A stretch of 64,000 nucleotides of DNA from Saccopteryx bilineata (GCF_036850765.1 NC_089493.1:269989034-270053033); one strand, 5' to 3'; positions 13,386 through 25,305 are shown, numbered from the stretch's first letter. Numbers and translations: made by a program. The notes: a model not told the origin generated them from the letters alone.

Positions 13386-14785
13386 TAATGAAAACCTAAG
13401 GACTGTTTTTGCATCATGTGCCAATGGACTTCTATTGTATTTAATTTCCTGTTGTAGAAGTGGCACTGTAAAAGTCTTCAACATGGTTAATCACTTTCTC
13501 AGTTGCTTTCTTTGTGGGAGCCATCTTCTGTGTTTATTTGTAGTCAAGCCATTCTCATGGCTTTACATGGCAAGAAACATCCCACAGAACAATACCATAG
13601 AGCCATTATCAGCTCCCACCACACCCTGCTGACTTGCAAAGCTGAAGACCCCCCACAAGTTTGTATGAAGCGCTCACACCGATTAACCTGTAGTAAGGGA
13701 GTTTTCATATAACTGTTCCCTGACCAGAATAGCTTGGGGCCAAAAAAGCTTCACAAACACTCCTATAAGTTTGTGATATCATTTTATAACAGCTAAAAGA
13801 ACTGGGATTCAAAGGAAGGGCGCAGAAGTATCTATTCCAGTTGGACACCAGTGAAGGTGGGTTTTTGAGAGAAATTCCAAAGAATAAGTTTTCGTTAAGA
13901 AGAGTCAGCATGTCATTTTCTTTCGTTACTTCAGTATACTGATGATTTGTCAACTCTTCAATCAGCATTTCTTAGATGAAAAAATTTTTTCTATGTTCTT
14001 TTGCTGGAGAGCATGTTCAAATATGTATAATTACCATGCCTGACCTCAAGATAAAAACCAACTGGTTATATACCAATAAAAAGATGAGTAGCTGTAGAAT
14101 GTGACAGGTAGCCACAGGGAAGGCAGATACTGAGGCTGGAGGTCTGTGCAGGAGCTGGGAAGGCTTCACAGGAGCTCCCTCTCCCGGGGAGAATTCCTTG
14201 TTCTGGTCCTCATTTCTCTGGAACTAAGGTGCTGCGTCTACTTCACTCTGGCGGCATCTTTGTTGATGGTGTGTTTCTCCCACTACAGTGGACTCTAGTT
14301 GTCATTCTTGTTTGTATTTCCAGGTTTTATGTCAATACCTGCCTGACCTCATTCATGGTCAGTATGTCCTTTTTGAATGATGAAGTAAATGAGGAATCTT
14401 ATATCTAACTCTCTTCTTCTTGACTAGACAGGGTTTTGACTCTTTTCAGGCTTGAGGTTTTCTTCAACCCTCTATTTTTTGGTCCAAAGGCTGTCTGAAA
14501 CCAAAGAAGAAAAAAGTCTTTGAATTGATCTAGGGGCTAAAAGGTGAGAAGCATTTTCAGAACTGAGAGGGAGACGTGCCTCTGAAAATCCAAACTGAGG
14601 GAAGGTTCTAGTCTTATAATATTAAGTTATATTTTGGGACTTAGTTACACACTTATATGGAGTTCCTTGGATAGTTCCTTTCTTTCAAGCTTTTTTTTTT
14701 TTTACATAAGCTGTTCATACCCCAGAACTGTTTATCCTAATTATAAGTTATAGATGAAAGTGAGATAAATGTGTCTGCCACCAAA
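13386..14785. other. Unique sequence, no gene seen
   Basis: AT-rich sequence with a T run at about 14691-14703. No gene, RNA or named repeat was recognised. Confidence 0.45.
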
Positions 14786-14789
14786 TGTG

Positions 14790-14945
14790 ACTATTCGATG
14801 CTTTTGAAATACTGTCTAATACCTTGCCTTATATGCATAGTTATTTATGCATATCTGTCTCCTCCATTAGATTTTGAACTTCTTGAAGCAATGTTTTATT
14901 TATCTTTGTATTCCCACTGGTTGGCAGAGGATGGCACATGGCAGA
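14790..14945 (+). repeat. L2 LINE 3' end
   Basis: 'tctgtctcctccattagatt' then 'gaacttcttgaagca' and 'ggcagaggatggcacatggc' follow the L2 3' terminal text ('actagactgtaagctccttg' ... 'tgcctggcacata'). Confidence 0.6.
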
Positions 14946-15609
14946 CCCTCCCCGATAGAGTCTCGCTAGTATTCTGTGGCAGTTCATTTCAGCAGCCTTG
15001 GCGTTTTCCTCATCCGTCAGGGACAGCAAATAAGTTGAGACATAAAAACCAAAGGTTTTGGTTTGGGCCCAGCTGACATTAAACTACTTTTCTGACTTAA
15101 TTAATAATAAAATATGTGCCTTTCTGAGGTCTTTTATGGTGTGCGAGGCCACTTGTTTTACTGCTCATGATGGCAAAAGGATAGGCAGCAAATTCATCTG
15201 AAGATTGAACCAATTATTTAACTGTGGCTTGCAAAGAAAGAGCTAGAGGGAAGCCAGGTTTTTTGCCATTTAGGATTACAAATCCTTCCGTTGCAAAGAC
15301 GTTTCCTTTCATTCTACTTTTGGAGATCATAAGCTTTTTCTAAAGCATTAATAACCTAGACTCAAGTCTGTATGGTTCAGACCTTCAGGTCTTTCCATAT
15401 GTGGAATCAAAGAATAAGAATGGATGGACATCTGATAGGAGTTTTACATTGTTCTTGGAAGTGCCATCACTGGGGGCATAGTGGTGCTTTGCTCTGCTAG
15501 CCAGAGGGGTTGGTGTGAGAGGGAGGGATCTTAGACCTAAGAGTTTATTTAGGAAAAAAATGTTGTATTAAATATTAAAATTTTACATAAAAAGAAATAT
15601 AGTTGACTT

Positions 15610-15975
15610 AAGAAATGTCTAAATCTATTGAGAATTTTTATTAAGAGTTTATTTGGGCCAAACTGATCACATACGCTGGGGAGCAAGATCTCAAATTCTC
15701 CAGAGAAAGATGGTCTGCAGCTTCTCTCACGCATCTGACATGAAGGCGGGGCCATAAGGAAGATCACATGGAGGAGGGAGAAAGCAAGGTGGGGGTCGGA
15801 TTACAGGGCAGTTAGGATCATTTACTCTCTTGAGGGTGGTTACTTCTTAGAAGGAGGGGTCTGAAAAGAGGGATTTCAAAGGTGTGATAACCCAGAGCAT
15901 AAAGTAATGGACAGGGCTTAGGGAAGGCGAAAGTAGGCCTTTTTACTAAAGAGGGAAAAATCACCTGCGTGGGTG
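15610..15975 (-). mobile_element. Possible solo LTR, antisense
   Basis: The plus strand begins 'gagaatttttattaagagtt' then 'tatttgggccaaactg', and on the minus strand this gives AATAAA-type signals near an LTR-like end. A similar opening occurs near 20316, suggesting one repeat family. Boundaries and TSD were not identified, so the call is tentative. Confidence 0.3.
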
Positions 15976-16042
15976 TGACTTCCCACCGTGATCTGCCCAG
16001 TCTGGAATTTATGATTTATTACAGCATTCTTTTTCTGTCTGA

Positions 16043-16085
16043 AGATAGATAGAGAGATAGATAGATAGATAGATAGATATAGATA
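16043..16085. repeat. (GATA)n microsatellite
   Basis: About nine mostly perfect GATA units passing into AT-rich sequence. Confidence 0.95.
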
Positions 16086-16689
16086 TATTTACAAATATAT
16101 AACTATATATTTTATTTTGAAAAATGAAGATTTCCAAAAGAAATACGGTTCTTTGGAGGAGATATTTACAGGACATATTTCAGTATGGATCGGGCCTACC
16201 TATCAGAATGAAATTTTAGCATGCATGATGGCAAAAGGTGATTTTTTTAGTGGCTTGGACCTCATCAGAGTTGAAGTACATTATCAATACAACTGTACAG
16301 TGAGAATGAGTTTTATGGGAATTTTGGCATGATGGCTAAAAAAACTGAAGTTGTCTTTATGTTTGAAAGCCAAGAAAAACTATACCAATTGGTTTATAGG
16401 AATTTGTTTTCTGCCATTTTTCCTTAGAAGCCAAACAGGAAGCTTACATCATTGGCTGCTGTGTGAGCCTGAAGACCGAATGTTGTTTACTTGTCTATTA
16501 GTTTCTACGAGAAACTTTAAGGAGAGTTTGATTAGATCACTTTTCTGCTTAAGATATGGATGGTCTTTGTACTCTGGTCAAATAGTTTTTGTGTGTGAGT
16601 AGCATGTTGCTTGTTAACGTAGTTTGGCCTTGTGTTTGTATATGATGCTCACTGCCATTCCTTAACCACGAAACAGGTTGCCAGATACT

Positions 16690-16915
16690 GCAAATACAGG
16701 TGATGGTAACACTTATGCCACACTTAAAATGTGTTATTATAATAGAGCAGTGTTATGAGGTAGGTACTTTTATTATCCCTGTTTCCCAGATAAGGAAACT
16801 GAGGCACCGAAGATTAACAACATGCCAAAAGTCTTGTAGCTAATAAGTGGTAGAATAAGGATTCTAAGTCAGGTATTCTAGCTCTATAATTTGTGCATGC
16901 CCTTAACCACGATTC
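16690..16915 (-). repeat. MIR SINE
   Basis: The complement of MIR is seen in order: 'gaggtaggtacttttattat', 'agataaggaaactgaggcac', 'cttgtagctaataagtgg'. The copy is fairly well preserved. Confidence 0.75.
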
Positions 16916-17022
16916 TGGATTCTGCCTTTGCAAACCTGATTTTGACTTGACAATGAATTTTATAGATTAGTAAAATCAGTAGGGAAGTCATTCCAAAGAA
17001 TTTAAAAAAATGATTTTGACAT

Positions 17023-17134
17023 GGGCTTGCTTCTGCAGAATATATACTATAAATTGGAATGATACAAAAAAAATTAGCATGGCCCTGTGCAAGGATGACA
17101 TGCAAATTTGTGAAGAATTCCATATATATTTTTT
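17023..17134 (+). pseudogene. U6 spliceosomal RNA pseudogene
   Basis: The sequence follows U6 snRNA from its 5' end ('cttgcttctgcag' for 'ctcgcttcggcag') through 'attagcatggccc' and 'aaggatgacatgcaaatt' to 'gaagaattccatat' and a T-rich end. Many substitutions are present, including runs of A in the central 'gatacaaaaaaaattagc', where functional U6 has 'gatacagagaagattagc'; this is the ACAGAGA region that pairs with the 5' splice site, so the copy cannot work as U6. I see no proximal sequence element or TATA box at the positions expected for a real U6 gene. It is a retrotransposed or decayed copy, common in mammals. Confidence 0.9.
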
Positions 17135-17982
17135 AAATGTGGATTTGAGAATATAACTAGTGACAGTGATGACGTTCCATTCCCATGTTGTTTGTAACAT
17201 CCTGATCTTAACATAATAGTCACACACATAAAATAGTGTCTACGTGGTGTTGAGGATATCTTTATAGTTTAAGAAGGGTTACGGTTTTATGTTGAAGAAT
17301 AGTGTTTATAGTGTATGTGGTAGTTTTCAGGATGATTTTATGAAAACGACCACTTTATCCTTGAGCTATCTTATCTTAGATCATATGGATGAATGGAAGT
17401 AAACTAAGATAATTATATATATATAAACATTAAGTCATTTATCCTGGCTTCTGATTGACATATTTGCATGGATATTTTCCCCTTAAGCCTTGTCTTTCAG
17501 GTGCATGTAGACAGGACTGTGCTTCCATGTTCATGTGGCCCAGGCTCTCCTCCTTGATTAAGAGGCCGCCCTGTGGGAAATGAGCTGCCGCAGTAAAGCA
17601 GCCATTCCAGTCTCGGTTTTCCATGAGCAAAGCGTTGTCACTGCTACTACTCATTCTGACATTAAAATCACCTGAACTTATTATTCAAATCAATGGATTC
17701 TTGGACTGCATACATTTCAAAGGGCTATTCTGTTGCTATCAGATATCTAAGAATCAGCATGTGTGGTAGTAATGAGACAGAGAGGAAGAATATGGACTGT
17801 CATACATGCTCGGCTGGCCTTGTTTTGGAATCACACCAAAGAAGGGAAAGTGCTGGAGCTTTTGCCAGACGACTAAAAGCTGTCATTATAATATTAATGA
17901 CAACCAGCACTCTTGGGCCATTGTTACTCCTGTGCCTCCAGCATGACTTCACTGCTTCTCTGCTGAAGGGAAGGATCTAAAG

Positions 17983-18770
17983 CAAGTGGGGCCAACAGTT
18001 TTTGCCCCCGGGCCAGATTAGAAAGAAAACTTTTTCTCACAGGATGGATGAAATATTCAAATTAAAAAATGTTAAATACAAAAACGATTTATTTAAGTAA
18101 ACAAAATTTTATTATGTAATTTGTTTATGAATAAATGTAAATGAGTGAAAAAAATTTAATATACAGTATTATTTTAATAAAAATATTTTTAATAAAAATA
18201 TAATTACATACCGTATAAATATCCAAACTGTATTGCAATCAATCGAAACAATATTTAATTAATAGAATGAGCTTGAAGGGGTTATATCACAAATAAAACA
18301 ATTATTTTGTTTTACAAACAGCCTGGACACATTTTCAGTTATGCTACAATGCCACTTGGTTCAGCACACTTGACCACAAAAATAACGAAATGTTTGACCT
18401 TGGGTGCTCACTGGCAAACTCCACCTCAAAGAATGTGGGTTTCACATCGCCACTAAACATCAAACAGTTCATATCGAGTACAGACGAGTACAAAAGTTGT
18501 AAATCTTTATAATGGAATTTAAAAAAAATGAAGTATTGTGAATCTATTTGACCAATTATTGGAAGTTAACCCTAGATTAGTCACACGCAGAATTCTTTTC
18601 TGCGTATCACTATCTTCTTAAATATCTCAATTTCCAATAATCAAAGACGCTTCCACTTCTGAGTAGCTGAGATCTTAAAGTAATGGAGAATATTAAAAAT
18701 TTAATCGCGGGCCACATAAACTCATTACGCAGGCTGGATCCCACCTGTGGGCTATATGTGGTCATGCCTG
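17983..18770. mobile_element. 788-bp non-autonomous hAT element
   Basis: The left end 'caagtggggccaacag' and the complement of the right end 'caggcatgaccacata' are related inverted termini. The flanking 8-mers 'atctaaag' (17975-17982) and 'gtctaaag' (18771-18778) match at 7 of 8 positions, as expected for the 8-bp hAT TSD. The interior is AT-rich and shows no intact transposase frame. Outward from each end come GC-rich subterminal stretches such as 'gcccccgggcca' and 'gcgggccaca'. Confidence 0.75.
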
Positions 18771-18814
18771 GTCTAAAGCCTTGAGCATATAATAATTCAC
18801 TTGATAAAGACCAG

Positions 18815-19172
18815 GTGTTTCCTTTTGTGTGTGTGTGACAAAGACAGAGAGAGGGACAGATAGGGACAGACAAGAAGGGAGAGAGATGAGAAGCATCAAT
18901 TCTTATTGTGACACCTTAGTTGTTCATTGATTGCTTTCTCATATGTGCCTTGACTGGGGGGCTTACAGCAGAGTGAGTGACCCCTTGCTCCAGCCAGTTA
19001 CCTTGGGTTCAAGCCAGCGACCTTTGGACTCAAGCCAGCGATCACGGGGTCATGTCTGGTGATCCCACGCTCAAGCCAGATTGAACCGCGCTCAAGCTGG
19101 TGACCTCGGGGTTTTGAACCTGGGTTCTCTGCGTCCCAGTCCAACACTCTATCCACTGCACCACCACCTGAT
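18815..19172 (-). mobile_element. Bat tRNA-derived SINE (long-body type)
   Basis: Read on the minus strand it has a tRNA-like head, 'caccagcttgag'-type and 'ggcttgag'-type body sequences, then 'gcacatatgagaaagcaatc' and a tail of tctgtc-type pyrimidine repeats. It is the same type as the copies at 28655-28993 and 33819-34160. The flanks 'aaagaccaggtgttt' and 'caagaccagttttt' may be a decayed TSD. Confidence 0.85.
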
Positions 19173-19190
19173 TAAGCAAGACCAGTTTTT

Positions 19191-19574
19191 TTTATTGTTT
19201 TTTTTTTTTTTTGTATTTTTCTGAAGCTGGAAACGGGGAGGCAGTCAGACAGACTCCCACATGCGCCTGACCAGGATCAACCCGGCATGCCCACCAGGGG
19301 GCAATGCTCTGCCCATCTGGGGCATCACTCTGTCACGACCAGAGCCATTCTAGCGCCTGGGGCAGAGGCCAAGGAGCCATCCCCAGCGCCTGGGCCATCT
19401 TTTGCTCCAATGGAGCCTTAGCTGTGGGAGGGGAAGAGAGAGACAGAGAGGAAGGAGAAGGGGAAGGGTGGAGAAGCAGATGGGCGCCTCTCCTGTGTGC
19501 CCTGGCCGGGAATTGAACCTGGGACTTCTGCACACCAGGCTGACGCTCTACCACTGAGCCAACCAGCCAGGGCC
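19191..19574 (-). mobile_element. Bat tRNA-derived SINE (Glu-like head, 'caggatgggcagagc' body)
   Basis: The minus strand starts 'ggccctggctggttggctca' with a B-box-like 'ggttcaattcc', then a long non-tRNA body shared with 32909-33310 and 41291-41693, and ends in an A-rich tail (T run at 19194-19212). An 18-bp TSD 'taagcaagaccagttttt' lies at 19173-19190 and 19575-19592. It inserted at the tRNA end of the neighbouring older SINE, so it is the younger of the two. Confidence 0.93.
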
Positions 19575-19643
19575 TAAGCAAGACCAGTTTTTGATAAGCA
19601 CATCATATTAGCCCCACAAAATTAGTGAACAGGTGATAAATCT

Positions 19644-19919
19644 TTCTTTTTTTTTTTACTAGAAAGGGAGGAGAGAGAGGAGAAGCCTCTTAGTTACTTC
19701 ACTTTAGTTGTTCATTGCTTTGCATATGTACCTTGATGGGGAGGGTGCGGGGCTCAAGCTGAGCCATTGACCCCTTGCGACCAGAGACCTTGGGGTCATG
19801 TGGGTGATTCTGCACTCAAGCTGGTGACCTGACCCTGCACTCAAGTCTTGTGGTTTTGAACCAGGAACCTCCGTGTTCCAGGTCGATGCTCTATCCATTG
19901 TTCCACCACAGGTCAGGCT
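19644..19919 (-). mobile_element. Diverged bat tRNA SINE
   Basis: Same general type as 18815-19172 but more diverged and shorter. A TSD 'tgataaatct' flanks it at 19634-19643 and 19920-19929. Confidence 0.8.
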
Positions 19920-20013
19920 TGATAAATCTGGCATTTACTTCCTTATCCTATCACATGTATTAATATTGGTAATACAGTAACACTCTTATGTGCCAGGGAC
20001 TTGCTAACTGCTT

Positions 20014-20182
20014 GCTTATTTGTTTCTTTGTTTTAGAGAGCGAAGGAGAAACATTGATTTGTTGTTCCATTTATTTATGTATTCATGGTTGCTTCTTGCC
20101 TGTGCTCTGACGGGAGATCAAACCCATCACCTTGGCATATTGGGATGACGCTGTAGCCAGCTCAGCTGCCCAGCCAGGGCCC
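20014..20182 (-). mobile_element. Bat tRNA SINE, short 'gatttgttgttcca' type
   Basis: It contains 'aacattgatttgttgttcca' and 'ccctg'-headed tRNA-like sequence in minus orientation, shared with 50668-50853. The TSD is 'tgctaactgctt' versus 'tgctaagtgctt' (20002-20013, 20183-20194). Confidence 0.75.
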
Positions 20183-20289
20183 TGCTAAGTGCTTCTGCAA
20201 GCACGTGTGCACTCTTTACTGAGGCTAGGGTTGCGATTCCACAGCTGCTGCTTGAAGTAGAGCCCGCCTTGGAAGACCAATTTCTTCTT

Positions 20290-21060
20290 TTTGTTGCTGT
20301 TTGTTTTGGTTTTTTGAGAATTTTTATGAGTTTATGTGAACCAAACGGCCGACAATTGGCCAGGGAGCAACGGATTGAGAAACTGCTCCAGAAAATGGCA
20401 GTTTAGCAGCTTATTTTATACATTAGAAGAAAAAGAAGAGGTGTGAGTAGGGGTTACACGAAATCCACCGGTGGTAGGTTAACGGGGTGGGAGAAAACAA
20501 AATGGGGGTAAACTCTGGCATTGGCTAAACAGCAGAATGGAGAGACATGCTTTTACGTTGGTGGGTCCAGGAGAGTTAACATTTACAGAGGGAGAGAGAT
20601 GTACATGGGCAACAAGGTAACAGTGAGGTCTCTGCTCTGGTGCATGCTGCGGTGCCTGTGAGGGTCTGGAAAAGGAAAGCACTCTTCACATTTCAAGGGT
20701 ACGTTATCTTAGATACGCAAAGACAATAGGCTCACTTATGATAAAGGTCAACCTTTGTCAAAGAAGCTACAGGCCTAAGGAAAGGCCAGAGTTTCCAGCG
20801 AAGGTCTTTGAGGAGAGAAGGGAGGGCAAACTGCTCTGAGAAGGGTCGAGGGGCTGCAGGGTGGACTGGGCTGTGAGACCAGGGAGAGTGGAAGAGGACA
20901 GGCGAGGTCTCCCTGGTGTAGGAGCAACCATGGCAAGAGATGCAGGGAGACGCAAGCTGAGGGACGGGGGCAGTCTCCATCAGCAGAGTGGACATTCCTT
21001 GGGTTACCTGTGATTCTGTCAGAAACAAGTGGCCCATCAGGTGTGTGCTTGAGAAAAAGA
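20290..21060 (-). mobile_element. Possible solo LTR, antisense
   Basis: It opens with 'gagaatttttatgagtttat' and 'gagcaacggattgag', similar in pattern to 15610-15975. It is GC-rich with 'gaaaggccagagttt' and no coding capacity. No TG..CA ends or TSD could be fixed. Confidence 0.3.
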
Positions 21061-21789
21061 ACTATGGGGTTCCGCGGTCATACCCTGAGTTTGAGTAATG
21101 ATGAGGACGAGCCCTGCATTTTCTTTAGGACTTCCTGAAGCACTCTCAGCATCCTTTAAATATGAGCCATGTGCCCTGTTTTTAGTGATTTCCACCATTT
21201 CCTTGCCTGTGACAGAAATGGGTGCCCCGTTTCCTTTACTGTCTAGTTACTTGTCTAACAGTCTAGACATGCATTTCTCTCTATATATCTAGTTAGGAAA
21301 AGGTACCTAATATAAATAGAAACTTCCAAGGAAACCAAAGATTTCCAGAAATTGTCAGAATTATAGCAAGAACAGCCAGGATTGCTCCACACTAGTAGTT
21401 ACCCAGCGTGCCTTGATGGAAGGAAGACCCTGTGTGTGGGTTCCGAAGATCATGCCAGGGCTGCACATGCGGGCTGACCGCACAGGCCCACCCACATTTC
21501 TGAATGACCCGACCACTTCTAATCAGTATATTGAAACAAAGTGATGTCAATCAGAAACCAAAGAGAGACATCTTCCGGCCAAAAGTTAGGAATTTGAGGA
21601 AGAAGACAGGGACCCTGGAGGAGGAAAGCTGGGCCTGTAGTACTTGGCCAGAGTCCTAAGCCAGAGTCCTTGCCTGTCACTGGATTTTGGCCAGGTGGTA
21701 TCTGATTACTGATTTCATCCAGAAGGAACGATTCTTAGGTGCATAAGGTTTGGAGCTCGAATAATACCACCCGAGGGACCATCAGTATA
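21061..21789. other. Unique sequence, no gene seen
   Basis: No recognisable gene, RNA or repeat. Confidence 0.45.
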
Positions 21790-21925
21790 TTTATGTGAAA
21801 GGTTACTTTGCCTGCTGGTGTCTCAGTTTCTGTATCTGTAAAATGGGTATAAACATAGCTGTGAGATATATTAAGTGAGCTGATCTATACGAAGTTCCTG
21901 GCACTTAACAGTGGCTTGTTTTCTG
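21790..21925 (+). repeat. MIR SINE
   Basis: 'tctcagtttctgtatctgta' then 'aaatgggtataaacatagct' and 'gttcctggcacttaacag' match the MIR core and 3' half in the plus direction. Confidence 0.65.
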
Positions 21926-23215
21926 TCTTGAGCATCCTCAGAGATTATTTTTATTCATTTCTTGATACCGAGGGAGGGAGGAAGGAGGAATTAGGACAGG
22001 TGGGTGCCTGAGCCCTTGACTTCTATGGAGGCGCTGCTCTGCGAGCCGCATTTTCTCCATCTTGTGAAGCCACCTTCTACAGAGCAGTGCGCGTCAGCCA
22101 GGCGGAGGGATTCGTTCCTGAGGCACTGCTCTGAGTGTGGTTTGAGGTAGCGTGTGTTCAGGATGAATAATAGCTGGATAGCTCATGGTGTGTGATGAAT
22201 AGCTTTCCGATTGTTGATGTGGTGATACCTGGATTGCTTCTGAGCACAAGAGACTACTGAGGTAAATGTTTATGTACCTAACAGAAATCACAGCGAGACA
22301 GAACATTGCTCTTCTAGCTTGGCACCCTTTTTCTGCTCTCATTTCCCTTCGCACTTTCTCCCATACCTGAGGCTTTAGCTAAAGATAGGGTAATGAGTGT
22401 TGATTGGCATTTAATCGGAGTAAAACCTTTGCTAGGTAATGCCTTTTAGATTTTATCTTGCTAAAATGGACGTTTGAGTGGAGTGAGAAACACTGTACAT
22501 TAAAGAATAAAGGGGGTACTCTTGTTTTCTTGTAAGTATGATAATTAGTATTAAAACGCTCTCTTCCCTTCCAGTTGGCTCATCTTGTCTCCTAGCAGCT
22601 GCTGGAAATGCCTTAATTGTCTATTGCTGACTCAGCTATCATTTCACAGATTTCTTCATGGCTGCATCTTTTGTGCTGGATCAAATTCTGACCGAGGGGG
22701 CGTTCATCTCACAGGTTGGGCTGGACCAAGTTCCCCTATTTCAGTAACAAGATTACCTGTCATTGGTATGTGTGAGGTGATATTTCCCTAACTCTCCTTA
22801 GAGTTGAGTATTGTAGGAGTCGGCGTTCGGTGGAACCTTGGGGGCCAGTTGTGTTGTTCTTCTCTTTACTGATGGTGTTTGAAATCTACGAATTTAACTT
22901 AACATAGCCTTTCTTATGCTTATAAAAAGCTATAGAAGTTTACCATAAAGATTACAGTGTGCCCTCCCATGTGATCCCATTGCCTATAATTTTATCCAGA
23001 ATGAAGAAAGGGAACATTTCAACCACAGCATTTTCATTCCAACGTATTTAACCATTTTTCACTTTGTTCAGTGTATCACATTTTCTGTTAAAATGCTGTA
23101 AAATTTATCTCTTAAGTAATGTATACCCCTGAGACTAGGTGGTCTGTTCTTTCCAGAAGCACCAACACAGTGTATTCTTCAAGTGCTTGGTTTAAAGGCA
23201 GCATATTATTGAAGC
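21926..23215. other. Unique sequence, no gene seen
   Basis: No gene or clear repeat. A gaggaaggagg-type purine stretch lies near 21970. Confidence 0.45.
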
Positions 23216-23540
23216 CTGACGGAAGCGGCCTTCAGACATTGTGCGCGTGGCAGTCCAGTGCTGTGCACGTTCTGCACGAGCTGACGGAAGCGGCCTTCAG
23301 ACACTGTGCGCGTGGCAGTCCAGTGCTGCGCGCGTTCTGCGCGAGCTGACGGAAGCGGCCTTCAGACACTGTGCGCGTGGCAGTCCAGTGCTGCGCGCGT
23401 TCTGCGCGAGCTGACGGAAGCGGCCTTCAGACACTGTGCGCTTGGCAGTCCAGTGCTGTGCGCGTTCTGCGCGAGCTGACGGAAGCGGCCTTCAGACACT
23501 GTGCGCGTGGCAGTCCAGTGCTGTGCACGTTCTGCGCGAG
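23216..23540. repeat. CpG-rich minisatellite, 5 x 65 bp
   Basis: Five direct units start at 23216, 23281, 23346, 23411 and 23476, each exactly 65 bp and beginning 'ctgacggaagcggccttcag' (the first base context differs slightly). Units differ at only a few positions, mostly CpG/TpG-type changes such as gcgcg versus gtgca. Because 65 is not a multiple of 3, the same peptide text recurs in shifted frames; the overlapping open frames here are artefacts of the repeat, not genes. Confidence 0.97.
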
Positions 23541-23874
23541 CCTTCCATACGTGACCTGCTGCTTTCCTGAGGGTGCAAAAGCTGGTAACAGAAGCCCAGG
23601 TTTCTGTTTATAGATCAGATTTCCACCCTTCATATCTCATTTCAGAGTCATGCATTGCAGGAATATGTATTTTATGGTTTAGAGCGACTTTGTCATTTTT
23701 TTTTCTTGATTCAAAGTATAATCATGAGACAGTGATCAGATTTATTTGCATTTTTCTACTGCAGTACATCCTTGTCTCCATGTGAGTAAATGCAACAGAT
23801 CACTAGTGATCATTTTAAGTATCCTATTTAGTTTTAATTTTAAATGGACAGTTTTTTTCATTTGAGAGACAAAG

Positions 23875-24070
23875 GAAGCAGTCATTGGTTTCAGACACCT
23901 AGATTTCAAAACACTTGCTTTTAATAACTGTGTGGTTTTAGGCAAATTATTTAACTTCACCCAATCTCAGTTACTCTCACTATTAAAACAGGGCCATTAA
24001 TACCTTACTCAAAGTGACCCTGAGAAGAGTAAATGAAATCATGGTGAGTGGAATCTATAGTAGGTTAGAG
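23875..24070 (+). repeat. MIR SINE, diverged
   Basis: 'taactgtgtggttttaggca' then 'aattatttaacttcacccaa', 'ctcagttactctcac' and 'gagaagagtaaatgaaatc' follow MIR in the plus direction. Confidence 0.6.
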
Positions 24071-24830
24071 TGACATAAAGAGTTTACTCTAAACTCTATA
24101 GGCCACTATAAATTTGATAGCAGGCCCTTAAAAATGTTGGCCTCCTTCCTTTCTGTTAGGAAGAGTGTCTCTTTTATGGATTATACTTTTGCTCAAGGGG
24201 GAAAAATTCCTGTCTCCTATAAAATTTCTTAGGAAATACATAAATTTAGTGTGAGCCTTCCAATTCTGACAAATTAGAATGCTGATTTCAAGTTTGTTCC
24301 TGTGAATTGGCCAAACGAAAGGAAAGTCACTTCTTACATATCTTGTGCAAACGCAGTCTGTATTAAAAACAAAACAAAGTCTGTATTTAATAGTGCTTTG
24401 CTAATTGGAAAGCGCCACTAACTCAACACAGATGTAGAAAGTGAGAAGCGGAGAGGACCAGGGAACTAAATAAAAGAGCAGGCTAGGAGCTGCCACTTCA
24501 TCCTGCTCGCTAAGATGAACTTGAGACCGTAGGCGGCCTTAGTGCTAATTACCTTTAACATGTTTAAACTCTCACTTCTCACTTGTCAGTGAAAAGACAG
24601 GAAAATCCATATTGGTCTGAACATGTCCCACTGCAGCGAGCTGAAAGCTGAAGGCATGATGGAACTCGGAGGGCACTGCCTGCACGGAGGCCGCTGGCGA
24701 TCCACACGGAACGCTGGTGCAGGGGTCCCAGTGACACGGAGGGGAGCCAGGCTGTTAGAGGGAGGCTCCTTGCATTTGATACTGTCCTGCTTCTTCTGTT
24801 TGAATGTGAGAGTTCAGGCCCACGGGCCAT
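24071..24830. other. Unique sequence, no gene seen
   Basis: No gene or repeat recognised. An A homopolymer of about 20 bases follows at 24831-24850. Confidence 0.45.
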
Positions 24831-24964
24831 AAAAAAAAAAAAAAAAAAAAGGCAAGCAAAACTTGAACCTAGAAAAAACCACCATTAGCTATTAGCACCA
24901 ATCTGAAAAAGACCATACGTACACAGGGAGGAGAGGAAGAAATCCAAGTGATGAAAATGTCATG

Positions 24965-25170
24965 AACCCAGTAGAATTATTTTCTTTAAAAAGGAATAGC
25001 TATTTTTTTTAATTGAAATAGTGGTGCGCACATCAAATAAATTTAAATAGTACAAGGCATGTAAGGAAAAATGAAGTGTCTTCCTTATCCCATGTGTCCG
25101 CAGGCTCCAGTCCTCCCCGGCCAGCCCTGTCACCATTCCTGTGGGCCCTCGCTGACCGTTCAGGAGCTCA
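24965..25170 (+). repeat. Possible L1M 3' UTR-like fragment
   Basis: 'aatttaaatagtacaaggca' then 'aaaatgaagtgtcttcctta' resembles the 'aatgaaaagtctccct' stretch of old L1 3' regions. The match is weak. Confidence 0.3.
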
Positions 25171-25204
25171 CACACAGCTCCGCGTGGTCATTGCCCATGG
25201 GACA

Positions 25205-25305
25205 GTGTGTACTGTTAAATTTTTACTGAAGTTATTGGGGAGGTATTGGTTAACGAAATTATATAGGTTTCAAGTGTATATAATTCTACACATCATCTAT
25301 ATATT
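25205..25305 (-). mobile_element. L1 3'-end segment (inverted-insertion part 1)
   Basis: Read on the minus strand it is the bat L1 3'-end text 'cttgaaacctatataattt' then 'cgttaaccaatacctcccca'. It abuts a plus-strand L1 segment directly, giving the head-to-head structure of a 5'-inverted L1. Confidence 0.6.

Noticed and set aside
16990..17140. Functional U6 gene
   Set aside because: The ACAGAGA region and many other positions are mutated and no upstream U6 promoter elements are seen.
23119..23633. Several overlapping open frames with repeated peptide
   Set aside because: Produced by the 65-bp minisatellite in shifted frames, not by a repeat protein.
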